A stretch of 14,985 nucleotides of DNA, taken from CAYLZW01 sp964388085 (lineage in GTDB: Bacteria; Myxococcota; UBA727; CAYLZW01). The DNA lies in assembly GCA_964388085.1 (NCBI GenBank), contig CAYLZW010000131.1, positions 1 through 14,985 on the forward strand, written 5' to 3'. The number at the start of each line of letters is the position of its first letter. The first letter of the stretch is position 1. The notes under the pieces were generated by a model. The model saw nothing but the letters and a program-made list of their open reading frames with translations. It was not told the DNA's origin and made no database searches. This document shows, in pieces, positions 8,210 to 14,380 of this stretch. A program made the translations under genes and the position numbers.

Positions 8210-8872
8210 TCAGGGCGCTTCTGGCGCCTTCACCTTGAGCGGCTCGGTCCAGAGCTGGGAGCGGCCGTCGGCGGCGACCACGCGCGCCACCAGCCGGAAG
8301 CTCGTCCCGGGTGGCAGCGGCTCGAGCGCGGTCAGCGTCGCGAGGCGCGCGTCTCCGACGGCCTCGACTCGCACCCGCGTCGGCCAGGAGCGACCGCGGG
8401 CCTCGAGGAGCTCGAGCTGCAGGCCGGCGGCCGGCGCCGGATGCCGCCACAGGAGCTGCGCCGGAGGCTCCGGCAGCGTCCAGGGCTCGTCGTCCGGGCG
8501 CTCGTGGGGCTCGCGCGAGATGACCGGAGCCGCGACGTGCGCACGCACGGGGGCCGGCGTCGGAGCGGCGGCGGGAGCGTTCGCGCCGGACGCGGAGGGC
8601 GCCTCGGCGGGGGCGGCTGGAGGCACGTCCGGGACGGCCGTCGCGGCGCCGGCGGAGATCAACCGGGCGGCGACATCACCGACGAACACGGCGGTCAACG
8701 TCGGCCGCGGCGGCTCCTGCGGCGGCGCGGGCTTGGCGGCCTCGACCGGCTCCACGGTGGCGAGCGCGGCGGCCGCCGGCGGCGGAGGCTCAGGCGCCTC
8801 GCGGCACGCCGTGGCCCACACGGTCAGCGCCGAGAGCACCGCAAGCGACAGGGACGGCCGAACCCAGGACAC
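8210..8872 (-). CDS. Pro/Ala-rich predicted lipoprotein, unknown function
   Basis: This 220-aa protein has an N-terminal hydrophobic segment followed by a lipobox-like ATAC (Cys23), then REAPEPPPP. The middle (about 25-115) is a low-complexity Pro/Ala/Val/Glu linker. The last 100 residues, from about PWTLPEPPAQLLWRHPAP, form a compact domain with alternating strands (LQLELLEARG, TRVRVEAVGDARLATLTAL, FRLVARVVAADGRSQLWTEP). This resembles a fibronectin-III-like or other beta-sandwich fold, but no family is recognised. The start is GTG at 8872; no Shine-Dalgarno is visible, and a leaderless or long-leader mRNA is possible. The best promoter candidate is the AT-rich block at 9002-9041. The lipobox is not ideal (Ala rather than Leu at -3), so lipidation is likely but not certain. 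Confidence 0.72.
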   Translation of the reverse strand: MSWVRPSLSLAVLSALTVWATACREAPEPPPPAAAALATVEPVEAAKPAPPQEPPRPTLTAVFVGDVAARLISAGAATAVPDVPPAAPAEAPSASGANAPAAAPTPAPVRAHVAAPVISREPHERPDDEPWTLPEPPAQLLWRHPAPAAGLQLELLEARGRSWPTRVRVEAVGDARLATLTALEPLPPGTSFRLVARVVAADGRSQLWTEPLKVKAPEAP

Positions 8873-9170
8873 GGAGGTTGCTTACCGCAGTTCACGTCCG
8901 GGTGTCTGCCCGAAGCCGGACGCCGAAAGGCAGGCGCCACGCTCGGAGCCGCGCTCGGACATGCGCTCGGTCCCAGGTTCCAGCCGCCTGCAGCCCAGTG
9001 CACATTAGTCCGATAATACATGTTATGTCAACTACTGTTACCGAGCGCGATCAGGGGCTTAGGCCGCCTCCTGCTACGTCGCCATATTGTCGCTTTAGGC
9101 GATAGCGCTCGCCGGCCGGCGCACGCCCTCGACCCCAAAGGTGGGTCAGCGAGACGCGAGCCGCGCGCGC
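8873..9170. other. 298-bp intergenic region with AT-rich promoter island
   Basis: No gene is supported here. The left part (8873-9000) would be the leader of the lipoprotein gene and contains CGCTCGG three times at an exact 12-bp period (8940, 8952, 8964). The centre (9002-9041) has only 13 G/C in 40 bases, in a genome far richer in GC. The right part (9042-9170) holds a 12-bp palindrome, CGCCGGCCGGCG (9112-9123 region), and no T-rich terminator for the cytochrome gene. A short + strand reading frame from ATG 9025 has codon use unlike the genes here and was not called. Confidence 0.6.
9002..9041 (-). promoter_or_regulatory. AT-rich sigma70-like promoter block, leftward
   Basis: On the - strand two overlapping solutions are visible. 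One is TTGACA (9031-9026), 18-bp spacer, TAATGT (9007-9002). The other is GTAACA (9041-9036), 17-bp spacer, TATTAT (9018-9013). Either points at the lipoprotein gene starting at 8872, with a leader of roughly 120-135 nt. An exact TTGACA at good spacing in a 33% GC patch is unlikely by chance here, but which -10 is used cannot be decided by eye. Confidence 0.5.
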
Positions 9171-9593
9171 CTACTCCGCGTGCCGGTGGCACTTGATGCA
9201 GGAGTCCTTCGGCGGGTGCTTGGGCGGAACGCAGCCCGGCCCCTTCGTGCACGCGTGGGACCTCAGGTCGAGCCCGGGCGCGCCGTGGCACGACGCGCAG
9301 CGGACGTTCACCTGCTTCTCGACGCCCTTCTCGTCGTACTCGAGGCCCGCGGCGTGCGCGACCTCGGGGGCGCCGGCGGCGGCGTCCATGGCCAGCCCCA
9401 TCAGGTTCCCGTCCGTGTTGAAGCGGAACCGGTGGATGCCGTCGGCCGGCAGGTCCGGCGGGTGATCGAGGCTCGACAGGAACGTGAACACGCCGATGAC
9501 GACGGCGAGCACGACGAGGAACAGCCCGCTCTTCAAGGCCTTGCCCGAAGCGGCTCCGCTCGGGTCCGCGCTCGGCTCTGCTGCTTCGCTCAT
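9171..9593 (-). CDS. Membrane-anchored di-haem c-type cytochrome
   Basis: This 140-aa protein has a short cytoplasmic N-terminus, one membrane helix at about 20-42 that also acts as an uncleaved signal anchor, and a periplasmic domain with two haem c attachment motifs, CASCH (99-103) and CIKCH (132-136). Between them lies a C-x5-C pair (Cys115, Cys121), and several histidines (His44, His54, His80, His113, His126, His138) could serve as distal ligands. It would carry electrons at the periplasmic face of the inner membrane; donor and acceptor are unknown. The start is ATG 9593, supported by GGAG 8 nt upstream (9605-9602). It lies 44 bp after the Cys-rich lipoprotein gene on the same strand, so it is probably the last gene of that operon. 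Confidence 0.85.
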   Translation of the reverse strand: MSEAAEPSADPSGAASGKALKSGLFLVVLAVVIGVFTFLSSLDHPPDLPADGIHRFRFNTDGNLMGLAMDAAAGAPEVAHAAGLEYDEKGVEKQVNVRCASCHGAPGLDLRSHACTKGPGCVPPKHPPKDSCIKCHRHAE

Positions 9594-9637
9594 CTCGTGT
9601 GCTCCATGGCTGCGCTCTGTCGGGGATCGCTCCCGTC

Positions 9638-10891
9638 CTACCACGAGGACGCGGGCTCGGCAGGCAGTCCCAGCGACACCTCATCGAGCGGCTCGAGCGT
9701 CACCGTGCCGCCGAGGAGGAGCACCCGACCGGCGAGCCAGACCTCGGCCTGGTCCGCGAGCACGCTGCGGGGCCCGAAGAACCCGAGGTGCACGTTCCGG
9801 TTCGATATCCGCACAAGCGACGAAACGTTCGCGGTGGCGGCGGCCGGCGCGACCGCGACGCCGTAGATGCCCTCCGCGGGCGGCAGCACCACCACCTCCT
9901 CGCCGTGCTCGCGCAGCCCGAGCTGCGTGAAGGCCTGCGCGCACACGCCGCTCGGCGGCTCGAGCGAGCAGCGCTGCTCCTCGCCGTCGTCGAGATCGGC
10001 GTAGATCCACAGGTCGAGGTTGCTCGGCTCGGCGCCGTCGAACGCGAGGCCGATCTCGACGCCGTCCGGGTTCGAGGTGGGCTCGGTGCGGAGCCCGACA
10101 CCGCAGCGCCGGGTGCCACCCGGGAGCTCCGCCTCGAGCCAGAGGATCTGCGCGCCGCGCGCGAGCGGGACGTGCCCCACGACCTCTCGCGTCTGCTGCG
10201 CCAGCACGCGCCGAGGCGTCCGCGCGCCGTTCGCCGGCTCGAGCCACGCGGACACGACCCGCGCTTCGTTCTCGAGGCTGGCCTCGAGCGGCAAAGTTAC
10301 GTGCTCATCAGCGTCGACGAACCCCTCCGTGGGCGTGTGTACCGTCAGGCCACCCAGGGCCTCCGAGGCGGCGCCGCGAAAGGAGCGCCGAACGGTGGTC
10401 GCCGCGGTGCCCGGCGCCCGCGCGACGGCCTGCAGACCGAAGGTCGCGCCGAGCGAGCGTACGCCTTCGAAGGTCACGACCTGCACGGAGTCGTCGCGGA
10501 GGTCGCCCTCGAGGATCACGCGCTCGGGGACCAAGGGGGCGCACGGCTCCCCCTCGTTCGTCGGGTCCCGCTCGAGCGCCACGGTGACCTCGGCGGCGCG
10601 GTAGCGCACCTCCACGCGCGCGTCGAAGCGCTCGCCTACCTCGGCGCCCTCGGCCGGCTCGAGCCAGCGCAGCTGCGGGCGGGCGTCGAGCGAGCAGCGC
10701 CCGCGATAGCAGAACTCCGAGATGTCGCAGTCGGCGAGCCCGTCGCACTCCTTCTCACAGATCTGCTGCTCCCCGCAGTGCTGGTCGGGAGGACACTCGC
10801 TGTCGAGCTGACACGGCGTCGCGCAGCCCCCGGCGTAGAGAAGGCAAGGCACGCCAAGGGCGGCGAGCGCGGCGAAGGGCCGTCGCCTCAC
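9638..10891 (-). CDS. Cysteine-rich predicted lipoprotein, myxobacterial type
   Basis: This 417-aa protein has a signal peptide with lipobox-like AGGC (Cys23). A compact cysteine-rich module follows at residues 23-66 (Cys 23, 27, 33, 39, 45, 49, 55, 61, 66), with two copies of a C-x(n)-D-x-[ED]-C / D-x-x-x-F/H-C pattern seen in many myxobacterial surface proteins. Next comes a beta-rich segment (about 73-230) that reads like an Ig-like domain: WLEPAEGAEVGERFDARVEV. The C-terminal third (about 270-417) includes SNLDLWIYADLDDGEE and is also beta-rich. No enzyme motif is seen. The start is placed at GTG 10891: it overlaps the upstream stop as GTGA and has GGAG 5 nt upstream, whereas GTG 10897 would sit on the GGAG. 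Probably co-translated with the giant lipoprotein. Confidence 0.75.
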   Translation of the reverse strand: MRRRPFAALAALGVPCLLYAGGCATPCQLDSECPPDQHCGEQQICEKECDGLADCDISEFCYRGRCSLDARPQLRWLEPAEGAEVGERFDARVEVRYRAAEVTVALERDPTNEGEPCAPLVPERVILEGDLRDDSVQVVTFEGVRSLGATFGLQAVARAPGTAATTVRRSFRGAASEALGGLTVHTPTEGFVDADEHVTLPLEASLENEARVVSAWLEPANGARTPRRVLAQQTREVVGHVPLARGAQILWLEAELPGGTRRCGVGLRTEPTSNPDGVEIGLAFDGAEPSNLDLWIYADLDDGEEQRCSLEPPSGVCAQAFTQLGLREHGEEVVVLPPAEGIYGVAVAPAAATANVSSLVRISNRNVHLGFFGPRSVLADQAEVWLAGRVLLLGGTVTLEPLDEVSLGLPAEPASSW

Positions 10892-13797
10892 GAGCACTCC
10901 GCGACATAGGTGACCGTCACCTCGGCGCCCGGCGGCGGCGCCTCGTCGAGCACGATGAGGCGGCCGTCCTTGACGTCGAACGCCGTGGTCGGCACTCCGT
11001 CGATGCTGACCGTCACGCTGCCGCTCGTCGGCGTGGACGCGAGGCGGAAGGTCCGGCCGAGACCGAAGGTGGCGTCGCCGATCTGGCCGAGCTCGGTGCC
11101 CCAGTCGCTCGCGAGATCGAGCTGTACCCCACCGAAGGCCTCGACCAGCGCCTGATAGCGAGGCGCGAACAACGACACGGCGCTGAAGAGCACGGGCGCG
11201 TTCGAGAGCGAGCCGCCCTTGAGCGCCGCGAGGAACGAGATGTAGCCGTCCACCGAGCGCGCGCCTTCCGGATAGAAGGCCGTCAGGTCCGGGAAGTCAC
11301 CGCTGTCGTCCTCGTCCGTGACCACGACGACGCTGAGCGCGGCGTCCGCCCGGTAGAAGCCGCCGTTGGCGTTCGAGAGCGTGGGTTCGGAGAGCGCGAG
11401 GCGCATGGCCTCGAGGCCGAGCTCGAGCCCATGGCCGTCGACGCCGACCAGCGCGCGCTCGGCGAACTGGCTCGCGAGGGCGGGCGTGCTCGCGCTCAGC
11501 ACCTTCGGGGTGCCGAGCAGCTTCCCCGCGGCGGCGCCCGGGCTGATGACGTCGGTGGTGGTGACGCCGATGTGAAAGTCGACGCTGCCCTCGCCGTCCG
11601 CCGCCGCGATGAAGGCCTCGAAGTTGTCCGCCAGGATCGCCTGGTCGTCGGCCATGGAGCCGGAGTTGTCGACGATGAACAGCACGTCGATCTTGGCGGC
11701 CGTCTCGACCACCTGGAAGGTCTCGCTGATGGGCGCGTCGGGCGGGCTCACCTCCGAGGTCATGTTGGCGACCACCTCGCCGACCTCCTCGGTGATCGCG
11801 AGCAGGCGGCCGGTGTAGACACCCATCGCCGTCGTGTGCGGCGTGACGCTGACCTCGAGCGTGCCTCCGGCCGGCACCGAGCCGGCGCCGTTGCCGAGGA
11901 TGTTGAGGTCGAAGGCGGCGTCCTCGGGCTCGAGCACGATCTCGTTCACCGTGATGGGCCCCGCGCCGTCGTTGACGTACGCCACGATGCCGGAGCGCGC
12001 GGGACAGCCCTCGGCGTTCGGGCCGAAATGTACCGTCGGCGGCTCCGCGACCAGCGCGCCGAGGACGCCCGACGCCGTGGCCGACAAAAACAGCGGCGCC
12101 GGCTGCTCGACGAAGCGCAGCGCGAAGTACGCCGACGACGTGCCCTGCGAGGTCGCGACGTAGCCGACCGTGATGAACGCGCGCGCGCCGGGCGCGAGGG
12201 GCGTGATGCCTTCCGTCGTCCAGGTGAAGCCGGCGTCGAACGGCAGCCCCTGCGCGCCGCCGAGCGAGTGGTACGTGCAGGTCGCCGTGCCGACGTTCTC
12301 CACCACGAGGGTGCCGGAGGCGCCGAGCCCGACGCGCACGGCGCCGAGGTTCAGGCTGCTCACCTGCGCGCGCGGCTGACAGCCCTCGCTGCCGCTCACG
12401 AAGGTGAGCGCGCTCTCGACGACGGGCGCCTCGAGGGTGGTGAAGACGAGCGAGGCCGCGGCGCCGCCGGCGGAGACGGCTGCCTCGTCCGGCAGGGCGC
12501 GCACGGTGAGCAGCACGCTGTCCCCCGGCTCGAGCACCAACGCCGACGACGGCAGCGGGGTCACGAGCTCGAACCAGGCGGCCCCCGGCCCGCTCAGCGA
12601 CACGCTCTCGAGCGTCACCGGCGCGGTGCCGCTCGCGAGCGCGAGCACATCGAGATCGCGCGCGTCCCCCGCGTCGAGCAGCCCGAAGTGCGCGGCCGAG
12701 GGCACCACGCGCAGGGCGGCGCCCGGGGTGACGGCGAACAGCGGCACGTTCACGCGCGGCGAGAGCGGATCGTTGCTGCCGACGACGAGGCTGGCGGTGA
12801 CCTCCGCGTCCGGCTCGCTGGCGAGGTAGCGCACCTCGACGCTGGCCTCCGCGCCGGCCTCGAGCGAGAGCGGCAGCGCCGGCGGGCTCACGAGCGAGAT
12901 GCGCTGCTGGTCGTCGAGGATCTGCAGCGAGGACACGCTGAGCGTGCCGACGCCGACGTTCGTGATCGTGAGCGTGCCGCGCTGCTCCTCGCCGAGCGCG
13001 ACCTCGCCGAGATCGAGCGGACGGGGCGTTACCTGGATGCGCGGCGCGAGGCCGGCGCCGACGAGGGACGCGCTCGGGCCGCAGCCCTCACCGCACAGCT
13101 CGGCGACGAGACGGGCCTCGAAGGGGCCGCCGCGCCCCGGCAGGAACGTGACGGTGACCTCCTCGCGGCCGTTCGGCTCGAGCGTGAGCGTGCGCCGGGT
13201 GGCGCCGTCCATCAAAAAGCCGGTGCCTTCGACGACGAGCGGCACGGTGAGCGGCGCGTCGCTGCGGCTCTCCACGCTGAGGATCGCGCTGCTGGAGGCG
13301 CCCACGGCGACGTCCCCGAAGTCGACCTCCTGAGGGACGAGCTGCACGTCCGCCGGCACGCCCTCGGCCCGCAGCGGGATCTCGACGCGCCCGAGCGGAG
13401 CAGCGCAAGGCAGCACCAGCACGCCCTCGAAGGCCCGCTCGGCGGAGGGCGAGAAGCTCACGACCAGCTCACGGATGGCGCCCCCCTCGAGGGGGAACAC
13501 GCCTTCGAACGGCTCGAGGGCGAACCCGGCCGCTTCGGGTCCTTGCAGCGAAGGCTGCCCCGCGAGCTGCACGGGCGCGTTGCCGTCATTGATCAGGGTG
13601 ATCTCTCGCAGCCCCGTCGCGCCGAGCGGCCAGGCGCCGAAGTCGACCTCCGTGGGGGCCACGCGCAGGTCCGGCGCGAAGGTGTCCAGCGGATCCCCGC
13701 CACCTCCACAATCACAGGCGCCGGCGAGCGGCAGCAGCAGCGCTGGCAGCAGCCACGCAGCCCCACGCGCGGAGGCTCTTTGGACGCAGGTCGGCAT
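10888..13797 (-). CDS. Giant lipoprotein: six ASH-like repeats plus VWA domain
   Basis: This 969-aa protein has a lipoprotein signal (LLPLAGAC, Cys28; next residues DCGGGG). About six ASH/HYDIN-type (choice-of-anchor D) Ig-like repeats of about 100 aa begin near residues 44, 151, 254, 362, 476 and 581. Each opens with a variant of V-x-P-x-x-V-D-F-G-x-x-x-x-G, for example VAPTEVDFGAWPLG and LVPQEVDFGDVAVG. From about 702 a von Willebrand A domain follows with an intact MIDAS motif DNSGSM (Asp710, Ser712, Ser714), a TTTD segment and the VVVTDEDD strand. The last 60 residues form a small beta domain ending VTVTYVAECS. VWA domains bind ligands through a divalent metal; the repeats probably act as a stalk. 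ATG 13797 gives the signal peptide; upstream in-frame sequence is not credible. First gene of the probable operon; ligand unknown. Confidence 0.88.
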   Translation of the reverse strand: MPTCVQRASARGAAWLLPALLLPLAGACDCGGGGDPLDTFAPDLRVAPTEVDFGAWPLGATGLREITLINDGNAPVQLAGQPSLQGPEAAGFALEPFEGVFPLEGGAIRELVVSFSPSAERAFEGVLVLPCAAPLGRVEIPLRAEGVPADVQLVPQEVDFGDVAVGASSSAILSVESRSDAPLTVPLVVEGTGFLMDGATRRTLTLEPNGREEVTVTFLPGRGGPFEARLVAELCGEGCGPSASLVGAGLAPRIQVTPRPLDLGEVALGEEQRGTLTITNVGVGTLSVSSLQILDDQQRISLVSPPALPLSLEAGAEASVEVRYLASEPDAEVTASLVVGSNDPLSPRVNVPLFAVTPGAALRVVPSAAHFGLLDAGDARDLDVLALASGTAPVTLESVSLSGPGAAWFELVTPLPSSALVLEPGDSVLLTVRALPDEAAVSAGGAAASLVFTTLEAPVVESALTFVSGSEGCQPRAQVSSLNLGAVRVGLGASGTLVVENVGTATCTYHSLGGAQGLPFDAGFTWTTEGITPLAPGARAFITVGYVATSQGTSSAYFALRFVEQPAPLFLSATASGVLGALVAEPPTVHFGPNAEGCPARSGIVAYVNDGAGPITVNEIVLEPEDAAFDLNILGNGAGSVPAGGTLEVSVTPHTTAMGVYTGRLLAITEEVGEVVANMTSEVSPPDAPISETFQVVETAAKIDVLFIVDNSGSMADDQAILADNFEAFIAAADGEGSVDFHIGVTTTDVISPGAAAGKLLGTPKVLSASTPALASQFAERALVGVDGHGLELGLEAMRLALSEPTLSNANGGFYRADAALSVVVVTDEDDSGDFPDLTAFYPEGARSVDGYISFLAALKGGSLSNAPVLFSAVSLFAPRYQALVEAFGGVQLDLASDWGTELGQIGDATFGLGRTFRLASTPTSGSVTVSIDGVPTTAFDVKDGRLIVLDEAPPPGAEVTVTYVAECS
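10897..10900 (-). promoter_or_regulatory. Shine-Dalgarno GGAG deciding the 10891 start
   Basis: On the - strand GGAG lies 5 nt before GTG 10891, within the last codons of the giant lipoprotein gene. It would overlap the alternative GTG at 10897, so it argues for the downstream start and for coupling. Confidence 0.65.
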
Positions 13798-13805
13798 GAC
13801 CCGCG

Positions 13806-13811
13806 AGCATA
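13806..13811 (-). promoter_or_regulatory. TATGCT, possible -10 for the giant lipoprotein gene
   Basis: On the - strand TATGCT ends 9 nt before ATG 13797, leaving room only for a very short leader. No Shine-Dalgarno is seen before the ATG and no good -35 at 16-18 bp. The site fits the short-leader pattern suspected for other genes here. Confidence 0.3.
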
Positions 13812-13830
13812 TCTCTTTTCCCTCTTGCGC

Positions 13831-13859
13831 CGGGAAACGTCGGCGTGCTCTGTTTCCCG
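13831..13859. promoter_or_regulatory. CGGGAAAC/GTTTCCCG dyad, possible operator
   Basis: A perfect 8-bp inverted repeat, CGGGAAAC (13831-13838) and GTTTCCCG (13852-13859), has 13 bp between arms and a centre-to-centre distance of 21 bp, two helical turns. It sits between the divergent genes starting at 13797 and 13926. Two further GGGAAA/TTTCCC hexamers flank it (13817-13822 and 13882-13887). This arrangement suits a dimeric DNA-binding regulator controlling one or both genes. It could also form an RNA hairpin. Not tested. Confidence 0.35.
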
Positions 13860-13925
13860 CCGAGAGCCTCAGCGTCGACGAGGGAAAGTCATCCAAGGCG
13901 CGGCGCGGGCGGTCGGAGAGCCGGA

Positions 13926-14249
13926 ATGGACGAGGTCGAGATCGTCGCTACCTACGATAGCGAAGACACCGCGCGCGAGGTCGCGCGAGCCGTGCACAAC
14001 TGGATCGGCTGGGTCCTCGAGGGAGATCCGGACGAGGTCCCCGAGCTGTTCGAGGACTTCGGCGTGTCGACCGACGACTATGCCCTCGATCGCGATGATC
14101 TCGACTGGCCGGAGCCGCCGCGTGTCCGCGCCCGTGGGCCGAACGTGCTGATCGCCGTGGAGACCGCGGGCACGCTGGACACGTTGCACGAGCTCCTCGA
14201 GGCGCTCGGCGCCTACGACGTCTCGACCGTCGGCGAGGACGACGACTGA
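13926..14249 (+). CDS. Small acidic protein, family not recognised
   Basis: This 107-aa product has no signal peptide or membrane segment, so it is probably cytoplasmic. It begins with a strand and helix (VEIVATYDSEDTAREVARAVHNWI), continues with an acidic middle (EGDPDEVPELFEDFG, then TDDYALDRDDLDW) and ends with a second strand-helix-strand unit (NVLIAVETAGTLDTLHELLEALG) and an Asp/Glu tail. The alternating strand-helix order suggests a small alpha/beta, possibly ferredoxin-like, fold; that is only a guess. The start is well supported by GGAG at 13915-13918, 7 nt before the ATG. It is divergent from the giant lipoprotein gene with 128 bp between, and is followed by a short hairpin. No function is proposed. 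Confidence 0.8.
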   Translation: MDEVEIVATYDSEDTAREVARAVHNWIGWVLEGDPDEVPELFEDFGVSTDDYALDRDDLDWPEPPRVRARGPNVLIAVETAGTLDTLHELLEALGAYDVSTVGEDDD

Positions 14250-14258
14250 GCGTCCAGG

Positions 14259-14273
14259 AGGGCCTAAGGCCCT
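14259..14273 (+). terminator. Short hairpin after the small acidic protein gene
   Basis: AGGGCC - TAA - GGCCCT, a 6-bp stem with a 3-nt loop, lies 9 nt after the stop at 14249. There is no T-tract directly behind it. A weak or factor-aided terminator is the simplest reading. Confidence 0.4.
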
Positions 14274-14318
14274 ACCCGGCTGTTTGCATCCCCTTTCGTG
14301 CGCGCCGCGTTGGCGCTG

Positions 14319-14357
14319 AGGGCTGGTTGGGGTAGCCCTTGGGCGCGTTTTGCGCCC
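14319..14357 (+). promoter_or_regulatory. Two adjacent hairpins in the leader of the phosphoesterase gene
   Basis: AGGGCT/AGCCCT (14319-14324 with 14334-14339, 9-nt loop) is followed after one base by GGGCGC/GCGCCC (14341-14346 with 14352-14357, loop GTTTT). The second hairpin ends 10 nt before the AGGAG ribosome site at 14368-14372. They could be a terminator of read-through, or 5' leader structures affecting translation or mRNA stability. No known riboswitch was recognised. Confidence 0.35.
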
Positions 14358-14380
14358 ATTGACCGACAGGAGCTGTTCGC

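Noticed and set aside
8214..8228. A GGCGC/GCGCC inverted repeat between the convergent Nudix and lipoprotein genes as a two-way terminator
   Set aside because: Only a 5-bp stem, no T-tract on either side, and it lies within the coding end of the lipoprotein gene.
6201..8450. A 749-codon open frame on the - strand across the BamB-like and Nudix genes
   Set aside because: Same low-complexity Arg/Ala/Asp/Val composition, no motif, and it runs antisense across two well-supported genes and their intergenic hairpin.
9025..9105. A short + strand frame from ATG 9025 in the AT-rich island
   Set aside because: Only 26 codons, no ribosome site, and it overlaps the leftward promoter elements.
8873..9170. 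Possible tRNA or small RNA in the intergenic region
   Set aside because: No cloverleaf, no GGTTC-type T-arm with a matching stem and no CCA end were found on either strand.
10892..10897. GTG 10897 as the start of the Cys-rich lipoprotein
   Set aside because: It overlaps the GGAG ribosome site; GTG 10891 has correct spacing and a 4-bp stop/start overlap.
13798..13896. A 33-residue N-terminal extension of the giant lipoprotein
   Set aside because: It would place polar, basic residues before the lipoprotein signal peptide, and it covers the dyad and the -10-like element.
11431..14151. A 906-codon open frame on the + strand opposite the giant lipoprotein gene
   Set aside because: It is Arg/Ala/Glu/His-rich with no recognisable domain, lies antisense to a gene with clear repeats, VWA motif and signal peptide, and is the kind of long empty frame that high GC content produces.
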